Program-made: the position numbers and the translations under genes
Shown: piece by piece, positions 38,248-46,388 of the stretch
Layout: every line of letters starts with the position of its first letter
How positions within the stretch are numbered: the first letter of the stretch is position 1
Notes under the pieces: generated by a model
Seen by the model: the letters and a program-made list of their open reading frames with translations, nothing else
The model's database searches: none
What the model was told of the DNA's origin: nothing
NCBI RefSeq assembly: GCF_000425425.1
Contig: NZ_AUDK01000031.1
Location: 1-49,766 of the forward strand
Length of the DNA stretch: 49,766 bases
Source: Flavobacterium daejeonense DSM 17708
GTDB lineage: Bacteria; Bacteroidota; Bacteroidia; Flavobacteriales; Flavobacteriaceae
Direction: 5' to 3'

Positions 38248-38385
38248 TCCCGCTTTTCGCTACAAATCCTCGCGTTGCCGGCAGTAACACTAAGCCATTA
38301 AAGGAGCTTCCGTTGGTCGCTCTTTACCGGCAAGAGTAAAAATGCCGGCAACACTGCGGGTTTTCCGCTGCAATCGGGGGCAGGG
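38248..38385. repeat. Dispersed flavobacterial intergenic repeat, copy 2
   Basis: Starts CCCGCTTTTCGCTACAAATCC and ends GGTTTTCCGCTGCAATCGGGGGC, like the shorter copy at 14384-14464, with a longer and partly repeated centre (TGCCGGCA words). Confidence 0.6.
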
Positions 38386-38404
38386 GAGTTACTTGGTTTA
38401 ATAA

Positions 38405-39085
38405 TTAGTTAACCTTTTTTTTGATAAGCAAAATTATGTCACTAATCAGATAAATTAAAACGATACCTATACCAGTAAATATTTTGATATTCATCTCTTT
38501 TGGAGAAAAATTAGTTGTGAAAAACCATATGAAAAATATGCAGAAAGGATAAAGAAGTAATCTTGTGAAAAATTTAGGTGTAGTAAACTCGTTTTCTTCT
38601 TCTCCTTCAGATTCAATTATTAATTCAGGATTTTTCTTTCGTTCAATATTTTGAATAGTATCTTTAAGTTCTTTAGTTAAAAGTTTTGTTTCGTATTTTC
38701 TTGCCTTTGATAAAATTAACTGCAATAGAAAAATAATTACCGAAAGACCTGTTACAAGAATTAATGAGGTTTGTAAATTTTCAAATATTGCTAATAAAAT
38801 TAATAAAATTAGAAAAAAGATAAAAGTAAATTTTTCTGAATATTTGTGATATAGATTTTTTTCAATTTTTATTTCTTTAAGATTTTCGTTTCTATCAAAG
38901 TTTAATATGTAAATTGGATAATATCCCCTTAAAAATTCAGATGAACGCCAAAGTAAAATTTCATTAGATTTGATTTCTCCACTATATTTTGTTGTATTGC
39001 AAAAGAAAGCATCTTTCCAATGATTTTTTAAATTACTTTTTTTGTTTTCAATAATTAGTTTTTTGATGTCGCTTTTATTGATCAT
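38405..39085 (-). CDS. Membrane protein, unknown function
   Basis: A 226-residue protein that I do not recognise. Two membrane hairpins are seen: about 89-128 (FTFIFFLILLILLAIF and LILVTGLSVIIFLLQLIL) and about 168-220 (LLLYPFCIFFIWFFT and FTGIGIVLIYLISDIILLI), separated by a charged segment. It is very AT-rich, sits next to a dispersed-repeat region and upstream of toxin-antitoxin debris, and has no obvious partner. It may be accessory. Confidence 0.6.
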   Translation of the reverse strand: MINKSDIKKLIIENKKSNLKNHWKDAFFCNTTKYSGEIKSNEILLWRSSEFLRGYYPIYILNFDRNENLKEIKIEKNLYHKYSEKFTFIFFLILLILLAIFENLQTSLILVTGLSVIIFLLQLILSKARKYETKLLTKELKDTIQNIERKKNPELIIESEGEEENEFTTPKFFTRLLLYPFCIFFIWFFTTNFSPKEMNIKIFTGIGIVLIYLISDIILLIKKKVN

Positions 39086-39116
39086 GTTATAAATTACAAA
39101 ATTTAAAGAAATCTTA

Positions 39117-39433
39117 TTATTTAGTTCGTTTCATATTAACAGGATTCTGTCTGGAATCAAAAACATCAATAATTTCAATATGGTTTTCGGTTTTATTGAT
39201 CCAATAAATAATTTTGTAGTTTTTATAAATTAAATACCTGAACTCATTTTGCCTGTCAATAAGTAATTCTTCAATTTGACCAATTGTTGGTTGCTTTTTT
39301 AGTTTTAAAGTTTCTTTCGCTATTCCAAGGGTTATATTTTAGCGACTTTTAAACTAGCATTTTCTTTGTAGTATTCGAAAATATCTCGAAGTTGTGTTTT
39401 AGAAAAATCAGTCCAGTAAATCTTTAGCTCCAT
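39117..39433 (-). pseudogene. ParE/RelE-type toxin broken by a -1 frameshift
   Basis: Two frames join to one ParE-like toxin of about 105 residues. The first, from ATG 39433, reads MELKIYWTDFSKTQLRDIFEYY..KVAK; the second, from about 39335 to the TAA at 39117-39119, reads ITLGIAKETLKLKKQPTIGQ and later YKIIYWINKTENHIEI..DVFDSRQNP. The pieces fit if one A was lost from the A-run at 39337-39340 on the coding strand (AAAA where five are expected). The remaining frame has no further defect, so the break is recent or is a sequencing error. The antitoxin gene upstream is intact and overlaps the toxin start by 10 bases. Confidence 0.85.
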
Positions 39434-39654
39434 TTCTCTATTTCAGAAATTAAGTCATTTACATCGGTTATTTTTCCATTTTTAGCGTCATCTAAAGATT
39501 GGTCAATGCGCTGATTTAAATTTTTTATGCTCATGGGTTGAATAGTATCAGTTGTTTCTTTTCTCAAAATACTTTCAAGTAGAGAAATGGTTTCCTCGCT
39601 TTGTATTTTAAGAAATTCCTGAATGAATGATAATTTTCGTGCTTCTAGTTTCAT
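39424..39654 (-). CDS. Antitoxin of a ParD/ParE-type module
   Basis: A 76-residue antitoxin-like protein, helical and charged, with a C-terminal MSIKNLNQRIDQSLDDAKNGKITDVNDLISEIEKWS typical of addiction-module components that pair with ParE toxins. It lies directly upstream of the frameshifted toxin and overlaps it by 10 bases, the usual order. With a dead toxin it would be an orphan, and may bind its own operator only. Confidence 0.8.
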   Translation of the reverse strand: MKLEARKLSFIQEFLKIQSEETISLLESILRKETTDTIQPMSIKNLNQRIDQSLDDAKNGKITDVNDLISEIEKWS

Positions 39655-39772
39655 GTCATAGTAACTTTAAATCAAAAGTACAAAATCTATTTAAATCAGA
39701 AATCGGTTTTTTGCTAAAATTATAATTTTAAATATTGTCAACTCATTGATAAATAAGGATTATTTGTTTAGT

Positions 39773-40270
39773 TTAAGGCTTTTCTCTTCCCACAAATTTT
39801 CCTTTTCCTAATAAAAAAGCAATCGCTTTTAGAATGTTTTTATCAATGCTTTCTTCCGTTTTTAAGTGGGCAATATAACGGATGATTTCATGCTGCAATG
39901 AAGGGCGTAAATTTTGGAATATATTATTGGCTGCTTTGTCGTCTTTTAAGGCTTGTAAGAGTTTTGGGTGAATGGGAATACTTCTTTTTTCAGCATCGTA
40001 GTCAATGCTTATTGTTATTTGCTCACCAATTCGTTTCGGAGAATTTTTTAGCATTTTAGTATTGATATACAGTCTCCATTCGCCTTTAAATTTCATTAAA
40101 TTCTGGGTGTAGGGAACAGCATTTACGCTGCCTTTTACAGGAATAGGGCCTTTGGATTTTGCTGCTTTTTCAAAGATGTAGCTCAGTATTTCTTCGGGTA
40201 CAAAAACAAAAGGATTGATACCTATAATTTCAATGGTTGCCTGAAAAGTATAGCTTGTTTCTACTGCCAT
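39773..40270 (-). CDS. DUF1905 / YdeI-OmdA-like protein
   Basis: A 165-residue cytoplasmic protein with an N-terminal beta-rich DUF1905 domain (YTFQATIEIIGINPFVFVPEEI and GSVNAVPYTQNLMKFKGEWRLYINTKML) and a helical C-terminal part (LKDDKAANNIFQNLRPSLQHEIIRYIAHLKT) like the YdeI/OmpD-associated (OmdA) region, which is linked to bacteriocin or peptide resistance in other bacteria. The exact function is unknown. It stands alone. Confidence 0.85.
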   Translation of the reverse strand: MAVETSYTFQATIEIIGINPFVFVPEEILSYIFEKAAKSKGPIPVKGSVNAVPYTQNLMKFKGEWRLYINTKMLKNSPKRIGEQITISIDYDAEKRSIPIHPKLLQALKDDKAANNIFQNLRPSLQHEIIRYIAHLKTEESIDKNILKAIAFLLGKGKFVGREKP

Positions 40271-40329
40271 AAAGAAGGATTTAATCTATTTGCTAAATAT
40301 AAGAATTTGGTTGAAAGATTATTCAATAA

Positions 40330-40369
40330 AAAAAACCTCGTTCCACCATAAAGCAAAACGAGGTTTTGT
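40330..40369 (-). terminator. Terminator of ilvD
   Basis: AAAACCTCGTT / AACGAGGTTTT, an 11-bp stem around CCACCATAAAGCA with flanking A- and T-runs, 60 bases past the ilvD stop. Between the two lies a short AT-rich stretch with AAGATTGAA / TTCAATCTT words. Confidence 0.8.
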
Positions 40370-40428
40370 ATTTTAAAAAGATTGAATTTTTTAATCCTTC
40401 AATCTTTTAATCTTTTAATTTGAAAAAA

Positions 40429-42117
40429 CTACAAATCCGATCTTAAAATAGCACCGTTACTAGCGTTAGTTACTAACGAACGGTATTGTCCTAACCATCT
40501 TGAAGTTAATTCCTTTTTCAACGGAACAAATTCTGCTTTTCTTTTTGCAATTTCTTCGTCAGATAAGTTTACTGATAAGATGTATTGGTCCACGTCGATG
40601 TGGATTTCGTCACCGTCTTTCAATAAACCAATCATTCCGCCTTCGGCAGCTTCCGGAGAAACGTGACCGATTGACGCTCCACGGGTTGCGCCACTAAAAC
40701 GACCATCCGTAATTAAAGCTACTTTGCTACCTAATCCCATTCCCATAATTAAGGAAGTAGGAGCCAGCATTTCCTGCATTCCGGGTCCTCCTTTTGGTCC
40801 TTCGTAACGGATAACCACTACATCACCTGCTTTTACTTTTCCACCAAGAATTCCTTCGATAGCTTCCGGTTGTCCGTCAAAACAAACGGCTTTACCTGTG
40901 AAAACTCGGTCTCCGGTAATTCCGGCAGTTTTAATAACAGCTCCCTGCTCAGCAAGATTTCCGTATAAAACAGCTAAACCTCCTACTTCAGAATACGGAT
41001 TGTCAATGGTGTGAATGATATTGGTATCTTTAATATAAGCATCTTTGATTTTTTCATGAAGGGTTTCACCAGTAATCGTCAGATTGTCTAACAAAATATC
41101 ATCACCACGTTTTGTCATTTCTTTCATCACGGCATTTACACCTCCCGCTGTGTTGATGTCTTCCATGTGAACGGTTGATAAACTTGGAGAGATTTTAGCG
41201 ATATGCGAAACTCTTTTAGAGATGCTGTTGATGTCTTCTAAGTTGAAATCTACATTGGCTTCTTTGGCGATAGCCAACATGTGTAAAACAGTATTCGAAC
41301 TTCCACCCATAGCCATGTCTACAGCAAATGCATTTCGAACAGCTTTTTCGTTAAGGATGTTTTTTAATTTGAATTTTTCAGTTTGTGCAGCGTCTTTTGC
41401 AATTTCGCAAATTCTTCTTGCCGCCTGACGGTATAATTCTTCACGCTCTTTTGTTAAAGCTAAGATAGTTCCGTTTCCAGGAAGAGCAATTCCCATTGCT
41501 TCCATCAACGTATTCATAGAGTTGGCTGTAAACATTCCGGAACAACTTCCTCCTGAAGGACAGGCATTACACTCGATATCTTTTAATTCTTCATCAGTGA
41601 TTTCACCTAATTCGTGTTTTCCAACGGCTTCAAAAGCGGTAGCCAAATCGATAGGTACTCCGTCTTTAGTATGTCCTTTTTTCATTGGTCCGCCACTCAC
41701 AAAAATAGTAGGAACGTCTACACGTAAAGCTCCCATAATCATACCCGGAACAATTTTGTCACAGTTAGGAATCGCAATCATGGCATCCAGTTTATGAGCA
41801 TTCATTACTGACTCAATGGAGTTAGCGATGATTTCTCTGGAAGGTAGTGAAAAAAGCATTCCGTCATGTCCCATGGCAATACCGTCATCTACTCCGATAG
41901 TGTTGAATTCAAAAGGAACACAACCATTGGCTTTAATTTCTTCTTTGATTACCCGGGAAACACGGTCTAAGAAGAAGTGACCCGGAATAATTTCGATATA
42001 AGAATTGGCAACTCCAATGAATGGTTTGTCAAAATCTTCATCTTTTAATCCAGTTGCTCTGAATAATGATCTGTGCGGTGTTCTTTGATGTCCTTTTTTT
42101 ACTTCATCACTTCTCAT
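40429..42117 (-). CDS. ilvD: Dihydroxy-acid dehydratase
   Basis: Dehydrates 2,3-dihydroxy-isovalerate and dihydroxy-methylvalerate in valine, isoleucine and leucine synthesis. Iron-sulfur ligands are visible in IPNCDKIVPGM and ECNACPSGGSCSGMFTANSM. MAMGGSSNTVLHMLAIA and SDGRFSGATRG-type motif (LITDGRFSGATRGASIGHVSPEA) follow near the C-terminus. The length of 562 residues is usual. The next genes of the ilv pathway are not adjacent. A perfect -7 box lies upstream; no leader peptide or attenuator was seen. Confidence 0.96.
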   Translation of the reverse strand: MRSDEVKKGHQRTPHRSLFRATGLKDEDFDKPFIGVANSYIEIIPGHFFLDRVSRVIKEEIKANGCVPFEFNTIGVDDGIAMGHDGMLFSLPSREIIANSIESVMNAHKLDAMIAIPNCDKIVPGMIMGALRVDVPTIFVSGGPMKKGHTKDGVPIDLATAFEAVGKHELGEITDEELKDIECNACPSGGSCSGMFTANSMNTLMEAMGIALPGNGTILALTKEREELYRQAARRICEIAKDAAQTEKFKLKNILNEKAVRNAFAVDMAMGGSSNTVLHMLAIAKEANVDFNLEDINSISKRVSHIAKISPSLSTVHMEDINTAGGVNAVMKEMTKRGDDILLDNLTITGETLHEKIKDAYIKDTNIIHTIDNPYSEVGGLAVLYGNLAEQGAVIKTAGITGDRVFTGKAVCFDGQPEAIEGILGGKVKAGDVVVIRYEGPKGGPGMQEMLAPTSLIMGMGLGSKVALITDGRFSGATRGASIGHVSPEAAEGGMIGLLKDGDEIHIDVDQYILSVNLSDEEIAKRKAEFVPLKKELTSRWLGQYRSLVTNASNGAILRSDL

Positions 42118-42177
42118 AATAAACCTTGGTTTTATTTACTTTTTAAAAGTTGTATGCTAATAATTTTTTTCTGGTCG

Positions 42178-42185
42178 CAAATATA
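42178..42185 (-). promoter_or_regulatory. -7 promoter box of ilvD
   Basis: Minus-strand TATATTTG, perfect TAnnTTTG, about 60 bases before the ATG. Confidence 0.55.
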
Positions 42186-42316
42186 GGTAATCTTTTAAGT
42201 TAAATCTTTGCAGAAAATAGAAAAGCATTGATAATATTGCGTTAAAACGTCATATTTAGAAAAGTTCTACTGAATTTATCTTACTATTGATACCTTTGCT
42301 TTTAAGATTTATCAGG

Positions 42317-42793
42317 ATGAATAGTATTTTAAAAATAAAAATCAGCGTAATTTTAGTTTTAGTTGTTTTTTGCTTTGTGTTTTTTAGTTGTGATAATAGT
42401 ATAAAAAACGGTCAAGAGCTTTTTTATCGGGCAATAAAAGATAAGGATACTGCTTTGTTACGTTTTACAAAGCTGGAAGACAATCGGTTTTTTGGGCAAT
42501 ATGAAATTCGGTACAATGGTTTTCAAAAAGATTCGGGTGAGGTAAGAGGTATTATCGTTGGTGATACCATCAAAGGCAGTTTCTATTATATGCCTTACGG
42601 TGGCGGAGTTTTAAAACGCTATCCCATTGCTTTGTTGAAGCGAAAAAAGAAATTGCTTTTGGGTAAAGGAGTGATATCCGTTTATATGGGGATTCCCTCT
42701 TTTTTAAAAGGAGAACCTATTGATTACAGTAATCCTGAGTTTGTTTTTGAAGAAGTCAAAAAATATAAAAAAAATCCGTCACAGCCCCGATAA
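42317..42793 (+). CDS. Lipoprotein, unknown function
   Basis: A 158-residue lipoprotein with lipobox FFSC (about residues 15-18) after a hydrophobic signal (ILVLVVFCFVFFSC). The mature part is beta-rich (LEDNRFFGQYEIRYNGFQKDSGEVRGIIVGDTIKG) and ends with a basic segment. The start is the ATG giving MNSILKIK, ten codons inside the longest frame. Its last codons and TAA lie inside the palindromic terminator, so the C-terminus (NPSQPR) is encoded by the hairpin. Its function is unknown. Confidence 0.75.
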   Translation: MNSILKIKISVILVLVVFCFVFFSCDNSIKNGQELFYRAIKDKDTALLRFTKLEDNRFFGQYEIRYNGFQKDSGEVRGIIVGDTIKGSFYYMPYGGGVLKRYPIALLKRKKKLLLGKGVISVYMGIPSFLKGEPIDYSNPEFVFEEVKKYKKNPSQPR

Positions 42794-42820
42794 CTATCGG
42801 GATCAGGACGGATTTTTTTT
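42773..42820. terminator. Composite terminator containing a CCCGAT palindrome
   Basis: AAATCCGTC and GACGGATTT form the outer stem; the inner CCCGATA/TATCGGG (42785-42800) forms a second hairpin in its loop. A T-run follows. It serves the lipoprotein gene on the plus strand and could serve the opposing NAD(P)H oxidoreductase gene. Confidence 0.85.
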
Positions 42821-43430
42821 AGTTCAAAGCAATCAGACAATCAGCAAAAGTTTCTTCTAAATGTTTTTGATAAGCTTTCATGTCTTTTTCAATATTGACA
42901 TTTTTTTCTACATCATGAAAATGATAACTTTTTAGCGGAGTCATTCCGGTAAAAGCGTTCATCCTGTGAAAACCAAAAAAAGGTCCCTCATCTACTGATT
43001 TTTGATCGAAAAATTCTCCCGGAAGCGTAAAAGCTGTTGCGGGCGCGTTCCATGTTGTAGTAAGCATGTATTTTTTACCCTGCATCATTCCCCCCGTTCC
43101 GTAATTGATGTCTGGATTGCTTGATTTTCTGCCGTCACTGCGATAAATTCCTTTATTGTATCCTGCACTAAAAACTTCGTCAATGTACTTTTTAAAATTA
43201 AACGGAAGTTGGAACCACCATACGGGTGTGTGGTAAATAATAACATCTGCCCAAACAAATTTACTTACTTCATCCATAGGTATATATCCGTTTTCTATAG
43301 TTGTAGTTTGAACGACTATATCTTCTAATTGTTCAAAAAATTGCTGGGTAGCTTCCGTAATAGTATTGTTGAACAATCCACCAGAATGTTCAAAACGTTG
43401 ACCTGCATTTATGATAAATACTTTTTTCAT
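42819..43430 (-). CDS. MdaB-like NAD(P)H quinone oxidoreductase
   Basis: A 203-residue flavodoxin-fold protein of the MdaB/NQO (modulator of drug activity B) group. The flavin-binding part begins FIINAGQRFEHSGGLFN, and the region VIIYHTPVWWFQLPFNFKKYIDEVFSAGYNKG is diagnostic. It would reduce quinones or nitro compounds with NAD(P)H using FAD or FMN. It is divergent from a LysR-type regulator gene across a 93-base region with two promoters and a palindrome, so the regulator most likely controls it. Confidence 0.92.
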   Translation of the reverse strand: MKKVFIINAGQRFEHSGGLFNNTITEATQQFFEQLEDIVVQTTTIENGYIPMDEVSKFVWADVIIYHTPVWWFQLPFNFKKYIDEVFSAGYNKGIYRSDGRKSSNPDINYGTGGMMQGKKYMLTTTWNAPATAFTLPGEFFDQKSVDEGPFFGFHRMNAFTGMTPLKSYHFHDVEKNVNIEKDMKAYQKHLEETFADCLIALN

Positions 43431-43452
43431 GAGTTTTATTTTTATGTTGATA

Positions 43453-43460
43453 CAAATTTA
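43453..43460 (-). promoter_or_regulatory. -7 box of the MdaB-like gene
   Basis: Minus-strand TAAATTTG, perfect TAnnTTTG, about 23 bases before the ATG. Confidence 0.55.
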
Positions 43461-43486
43461 AAACTGATTTTATTATTATTAAAATA

Positions 43487-43499
43487 GTATAATTTATAC
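43487..43499. promoter_or_regulatory. Candidate LysR operator
   Basis: GTATAATTTATAC, a 13-bp palindrome of the LysR T-n11-A kind. It overlaps the start of the plus-strand -7 box (43497-43504) and lies just upstream of the minus-strand -33 position, as expected for autorepression plus activation of the divergent gene. Confidence 0.55.
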
Positions 43500-43504
43500 A
43501 TTTG
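43497..43504 (+). promoter_or_regulatory. -7 box of the LysR gene
   Basis: TACATTTG, perfect TAnnTTTG, 20 bases before the ATG. It overlaps the palindrome at 43487-43499. Confidence 0.55.
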
Positions 43505-43523
43505 TATTATAAATATAATAGTT

Positions 43524-44420
43524 ATGGTCAATTTAGAATGGTATCGCACCTTTAAAGCTATTTATAAAACGGGAACACTCACCAGTGCTGCCGATGCTTT
43601 GTTTATATCCCAGCCGGGAGTGAGTTTGCATTTGAGTTCGTTAGAAAATTATGTGGGTTATAAACTTTTTGACCGTACCGGGCGCAAAATGATTCCGACC
43701 GAAAGGGGAAAGATATTGTATAATGCTATTGCAGAAGGACTAAAAATTCTTGAAGATGCCGAAAAGAATTTTCAACGGAGCTCCGAGAAACACACGCCGA
43801 CCATTAGTATTGGGATGTGTTTTGAAACGTTTCAAATTACCTTGGAACAATACATTTCGACTTTGCCTTTTAATGTGATTATTCGTTTTGGGGAGTATCC
43901 TGAAATGCTCGAAAATTTAGATAAAGGAATTTTAGATTTAATCATTTCGCCGCAAAAAGGGAATTCGTCCAATATTTGTTACGAAGCTTTTTCCTCAGAA
44001 ACCATTGTTTTAGTGGGAGGGAGTCAGCTTGATGATTCGGAATTTCAGCAGTTAGTAAAACAAAAAAAATATGCAGAGGCAGAAAGTTATTTAAAAACGC
44101 AAAAGTGGTACGGAACCACAGGCGATATGGAACATCTTTTTCGTTTTTGGCAATTGAATTTTGGTAGTTTTCCTGATTTCAGACCCAATTATATTGTTCC
44201 AAATATTCATTCAATAGTTCGTTGTTTAAGTAATGCCAATGGACTGGCGGTTATTCCTGATTTTTTATGCCAAAAAGAAATAGAAAACGGCACCGTAAAA
44301 TTGCTTTGGGAGGGACATTCAAAGTTGAAAAACACTCTTTATTTTGCCAACAGAAAAAACACCGCTTACGGGAAAGAACTGGATTTAATCAAGGATTTGT
44401 TTAAAAAGGTGATGTTGTAA
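43524..44420 (+). CDS. LysR family transcriptional regulator
   Basis: A 298-residue regulator. The winged helix-turn-helix DNA-binding domain is at about residues 2-60 (LEWYRTFKAIYKTGTLTSAADALFISQPGVSLHLSSLE), followed by a linker helix and a two-lobed periplasmic-binding-like effector domain (about 90-295). It lies divergently from the MdaB-like reductase gene with a palindromic site between them, the classic arrangement in which a LysR protein controls its neighbour and itself. The co-inducer is unknown; quinones or oxidants would fit the target gene. Confidence 0.93.
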   Translation: MVNLEWYRTFKAIYKTGTLTSAADALFISQPGVSLHLSSLENYVGYKLFDRTGRKMIPTERGKILYNAIAEGLKILEDAEKNFQRSSEKHTPTISIGMCFETFQITLEQYISTLPFNVIIRFGEYPEMLENLDKGILDLIISPQKGNSSNICYEAFSSETIVLVGGSQLDDSEFQQLVKQKKYAEAESYLKTQKWYGTTGDMEHLFRFWQLNFGSFPDFRPNYIVPNIHSIVRCLSNANGLAVIPDFLCQKEIENGTVKLLWEGHSKLKNTLYFANRKNTAYGKELDLIKDLFKKVML

Positions 44421-44466
44421 TTCAACCCAGAAAAAGAAAAAAATTAACTGGGTTGAAAACTTTATT

Positions 44467-45453
44467 TTACCACAAATTATGCACTTCTTTTTTGATGTAA
44501 TGATTGTAAATTTCGTTCATAGCGGCAATTTTTTCAGGAGTTAAAGCCGGTAAATCCAGGGCAGAAAGATTTGATAAAACATGACTTTCTGTGGAAGCGC
44601 CGGGAATAATACAGCTTACTTCTTTGAAACTTAAAATCCATTGCAGCGCAATTGGTGCCAGATTTTGAACTTCTGGGAATAATTTTTTCAGTTCGTTAAC
44701 CGCAATTAAACCTAATTCATAATTTACTCCGGAAAAAGTTTCTCCTTTGTCGAATGCTGCGCCTTCGCGGTTAAAAAAACGGTGGTCTTTACTGTCAAAA
44801 ATAGATTTTTCAGAGAATTTTCCGGTCAAAAGCCCGCTGGCAAGAGGTACACGGGCAATGATTCCAATGTCTTTTTTCTTAGCTTGATCAAAAAGTAATT
44901 CTGAAGGACGCTGTCTGAACAAATTGAAAATAATTTGAATCGAAGTTACATTGTCAAACTCCATCGCTTTGAGACCTTCTTCCACTTTTTCGATACTGAC
45001 TCCCAGATTTTGAATTTTCCCTTCTTTTTTTAATTTGTCAAAAAGTTCAAAAATTTCCGGACGATAAAAAACTTCGGTAGGAGGACAGTGCAGCTGAATT
45101 AAATCCAATGTTTCTAAGCCTAATCTTTGCAGACTGTCTTCTACGTATTTTTGCAACACTTTAGTTTGGTACCCTTCATTTACATGCGGATTGATGTGAC
45201 GACCGCATTTGGTAGCCACATAAATACGTTCGGAACGGGAACGAATGAGTCTTCCTACAGCTTTCTCGCTTAAACCATTTTCATACACATCGGCAGTATC
45301 AATAAAGTTGATGCCTTTGTCGATTGCTGTGTTCAAAAGTTCGTCGGCTGACTGGTCACTAAATGGAGAACCCCATTTTCCGCCTACCTGCCAGGTTCCG
45401 AGTGCAATTTCGGATATTTCAAAATTAGTTTTTCCTAGTTTTCGATAGTTCAT
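44467..45453 (-). CDS. Aldo/keto reductase
   Basis: A 328-residue NAD(P)H-dependent oxidoreductase with a TIM-barrel fold. The catalytic tetrad is seen: Asp in NFIDTADVYENG (with Tyr of the same motif), Lys in IYVATKCGRH, and His in LIQLHCPP. It reduces aldehydes or ketones. The downstream SDL-free C-terminal region PGASTESHVLSNLSALD includes the NADP-binding part. It lies 10 bases downstream of the SGNH hydrolase gene, so the two are likely an operon. The substrate is unknown. Confidence 0.94.
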   Translation of the reverse strand: MNYRKLGKTNFEISEIALGTWQVGGKWGSPFSDQSADELLNTAIDKGINFIDTADVYENGLSEKAVGRLIRSRSERIYVATKCGRHINPHVNEGYQTKVLQKYVEDSLQRLGLETLDLIQLHCPPTEVFYRPEIFELFDKLKKEGKIQNLGVSIEKVEEGLKAMEFDNVTSIQIIFNLFRQRPSELLFDQAKKKDIGIIARVPLASGLLTGKFSEKSIFDSKDHRFFNREGAAFDKGETFSGVNYELGLIAVNELKKLFPEVQNLAPIALQWILSFKEVSCIIPGASTESHVLSNLSALDLPALTPEKIAAMNEIYNHYIKKEVHNLW

Positions 45454-45463
45454 GGTATTTTTT

Positions 45464-46120
45464 TTAGTTGTTATTTAAAGTTGTTTTAATAGCGTTTTCA
45501 ATCATCGGGCTCATAATTTCGTAGCCCGCAGTATTGGGGTGAACGTGGTCTTCGGATAATTCGGTTTTTAAACCATTTTCGTTGTTTGTCATTACTGAAA
45601 AATAATCGACAAAAGGAATGTGATTTAACAACGCGTATTCTTTTAAAATAGTGTTTAATTCGATAATCCGATGCGCAGGTTTTTCCTTGGGATTCCAATA
45701 AAAATAATTCGCCGGCAAAACGGAACAAAGAATTACTTTTATTTGATGAATTTGAGCCAATTCAATCATTGAAAAAATATTGTTACAAATCATTTTGCTG
45801 TCAGAAAGACCTGTGTTTCCCGCAATGTCGTTGCCTCCTGCTAAAATTACAACAATTTTTGGTTTTAATTCAATGACATCGGTTCTAAAGCGCACTAACA
45901 TCTGAGGTGTGGTTTGTCCGCTGATGCCTCTGTTGACGAAAGTTGGATTTTGAGAAAAAAAAGAATGTTCTTTACTCCAGAATTCTGTAATCGAATCGCC
46001 CATGAATACCACTCTTTTTTCGCCTGTTTTGGGTTCGCCCAATTGAGCATTTTCATTTTGGTATTTTTTTAAATAAGGCCAATCCTGCATGCGTTTGTTT
46101 ACTGATTTCGATAATGGCAA
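45464..46120 (-). CDS. SGNH/GDSL hydrolase
   Basis: A 218-residue esterase-like enzyme. Block I is VVFMGDSITEFW (nucleophile Ser), block II has the conserved Gly in NRGISGQTTPQML, block III has LAGGNDIAG (Asn) and block V has EDHVHPNTAGYEIM (Asp and His). No signal peptide is obvious, and the protein starts with a basic amphipathic MPLSKSVNKRM. It could deacetylate or de-esterify carbohydrate or lipid substrates. The gene precedes the aldo/keto reductase gene, with 10 bases between. Confidence 0.92.
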   Translation of the reverse strand: MPLSKSVNKRMQDWPYLKKYQNENAQLGEPKTGEKRVVFMGDSITEFWSKEHSFFSQNPTFVNRGISGQTTPQMLVRFRTDVIELKPKIVVILAGGNDIAGNTGLSDSKMICNNIFSMIELAQIHQIKVILCSVLPANYFYWNPKEKPAHRIIELNTILKEYALLNHIPFVDYFSVMTNNENGLKTELSEDHVHPNTAGYEIMSPMIENAIKTTLNNN

Positions 46121-46251
46121 AGCTAATAAATTTATTTTACCCTGCGTTTGGTGAAATTGAGAATAAAAAGCGATTATTTTTTATGTTGTTTTTTCGTATA
46201 TTTTAGCTGTTCCAAATTTAAGTGATACCCATTAGATGGAATTATCAAAAA

Positions 46252-46344
46252 CGTCAGTTCGAGAACCGTTTTTGATGATAAATTTTCTTGTTCTCGATAC
46301 GATTTTCTTCCCGAGGCTTCGGGAGAAAATCACTCGAACTGACG
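46252..46344. repeat. Dispersed repeat with CGTCAGTTCGAG / CTCGAACTGACG ends, copy 2
   Basis: A perfect 12-bp inverted repeat at its ends (46252-46263 and 46333-46344) encloses TTCTCGATAC and the palindrome CCCGAGGCTTCGGG (46308-46325). A relative lies at 38075-38216. It overlaps a spurious N-terminal extension of the following kinase frame. Confidence 0.75.
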
Positions 46345-46388
46345 AAAATTTACAATCAAAAACAATTTCACCCAACACGTTAAGTGAT

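Larger units (their letters stand above)
37990..38404. other. Repeat-filled intergenic region
   Basis: A 415-base stretch holding two dispersed repeats (38075-38216 and 38248-38385) and little else. No credible protein or RNA gene was seen. Confidence 0.6.

Noticed and set aside
42118..42300. Branched-chain amino-acid leader peptide upstream of ilvD
   Set aside because: No short frame rich in Leu, Val or Ile with a following hairpin was found.
46236..46388. N-terminal extension of the histidine kinase reading frame (51 codons)
   Set aside because: It is encoded by the dispersed repeat at 46252-46344 and has no membrane or kinase character; the ATG at 46389 begins the real protein.
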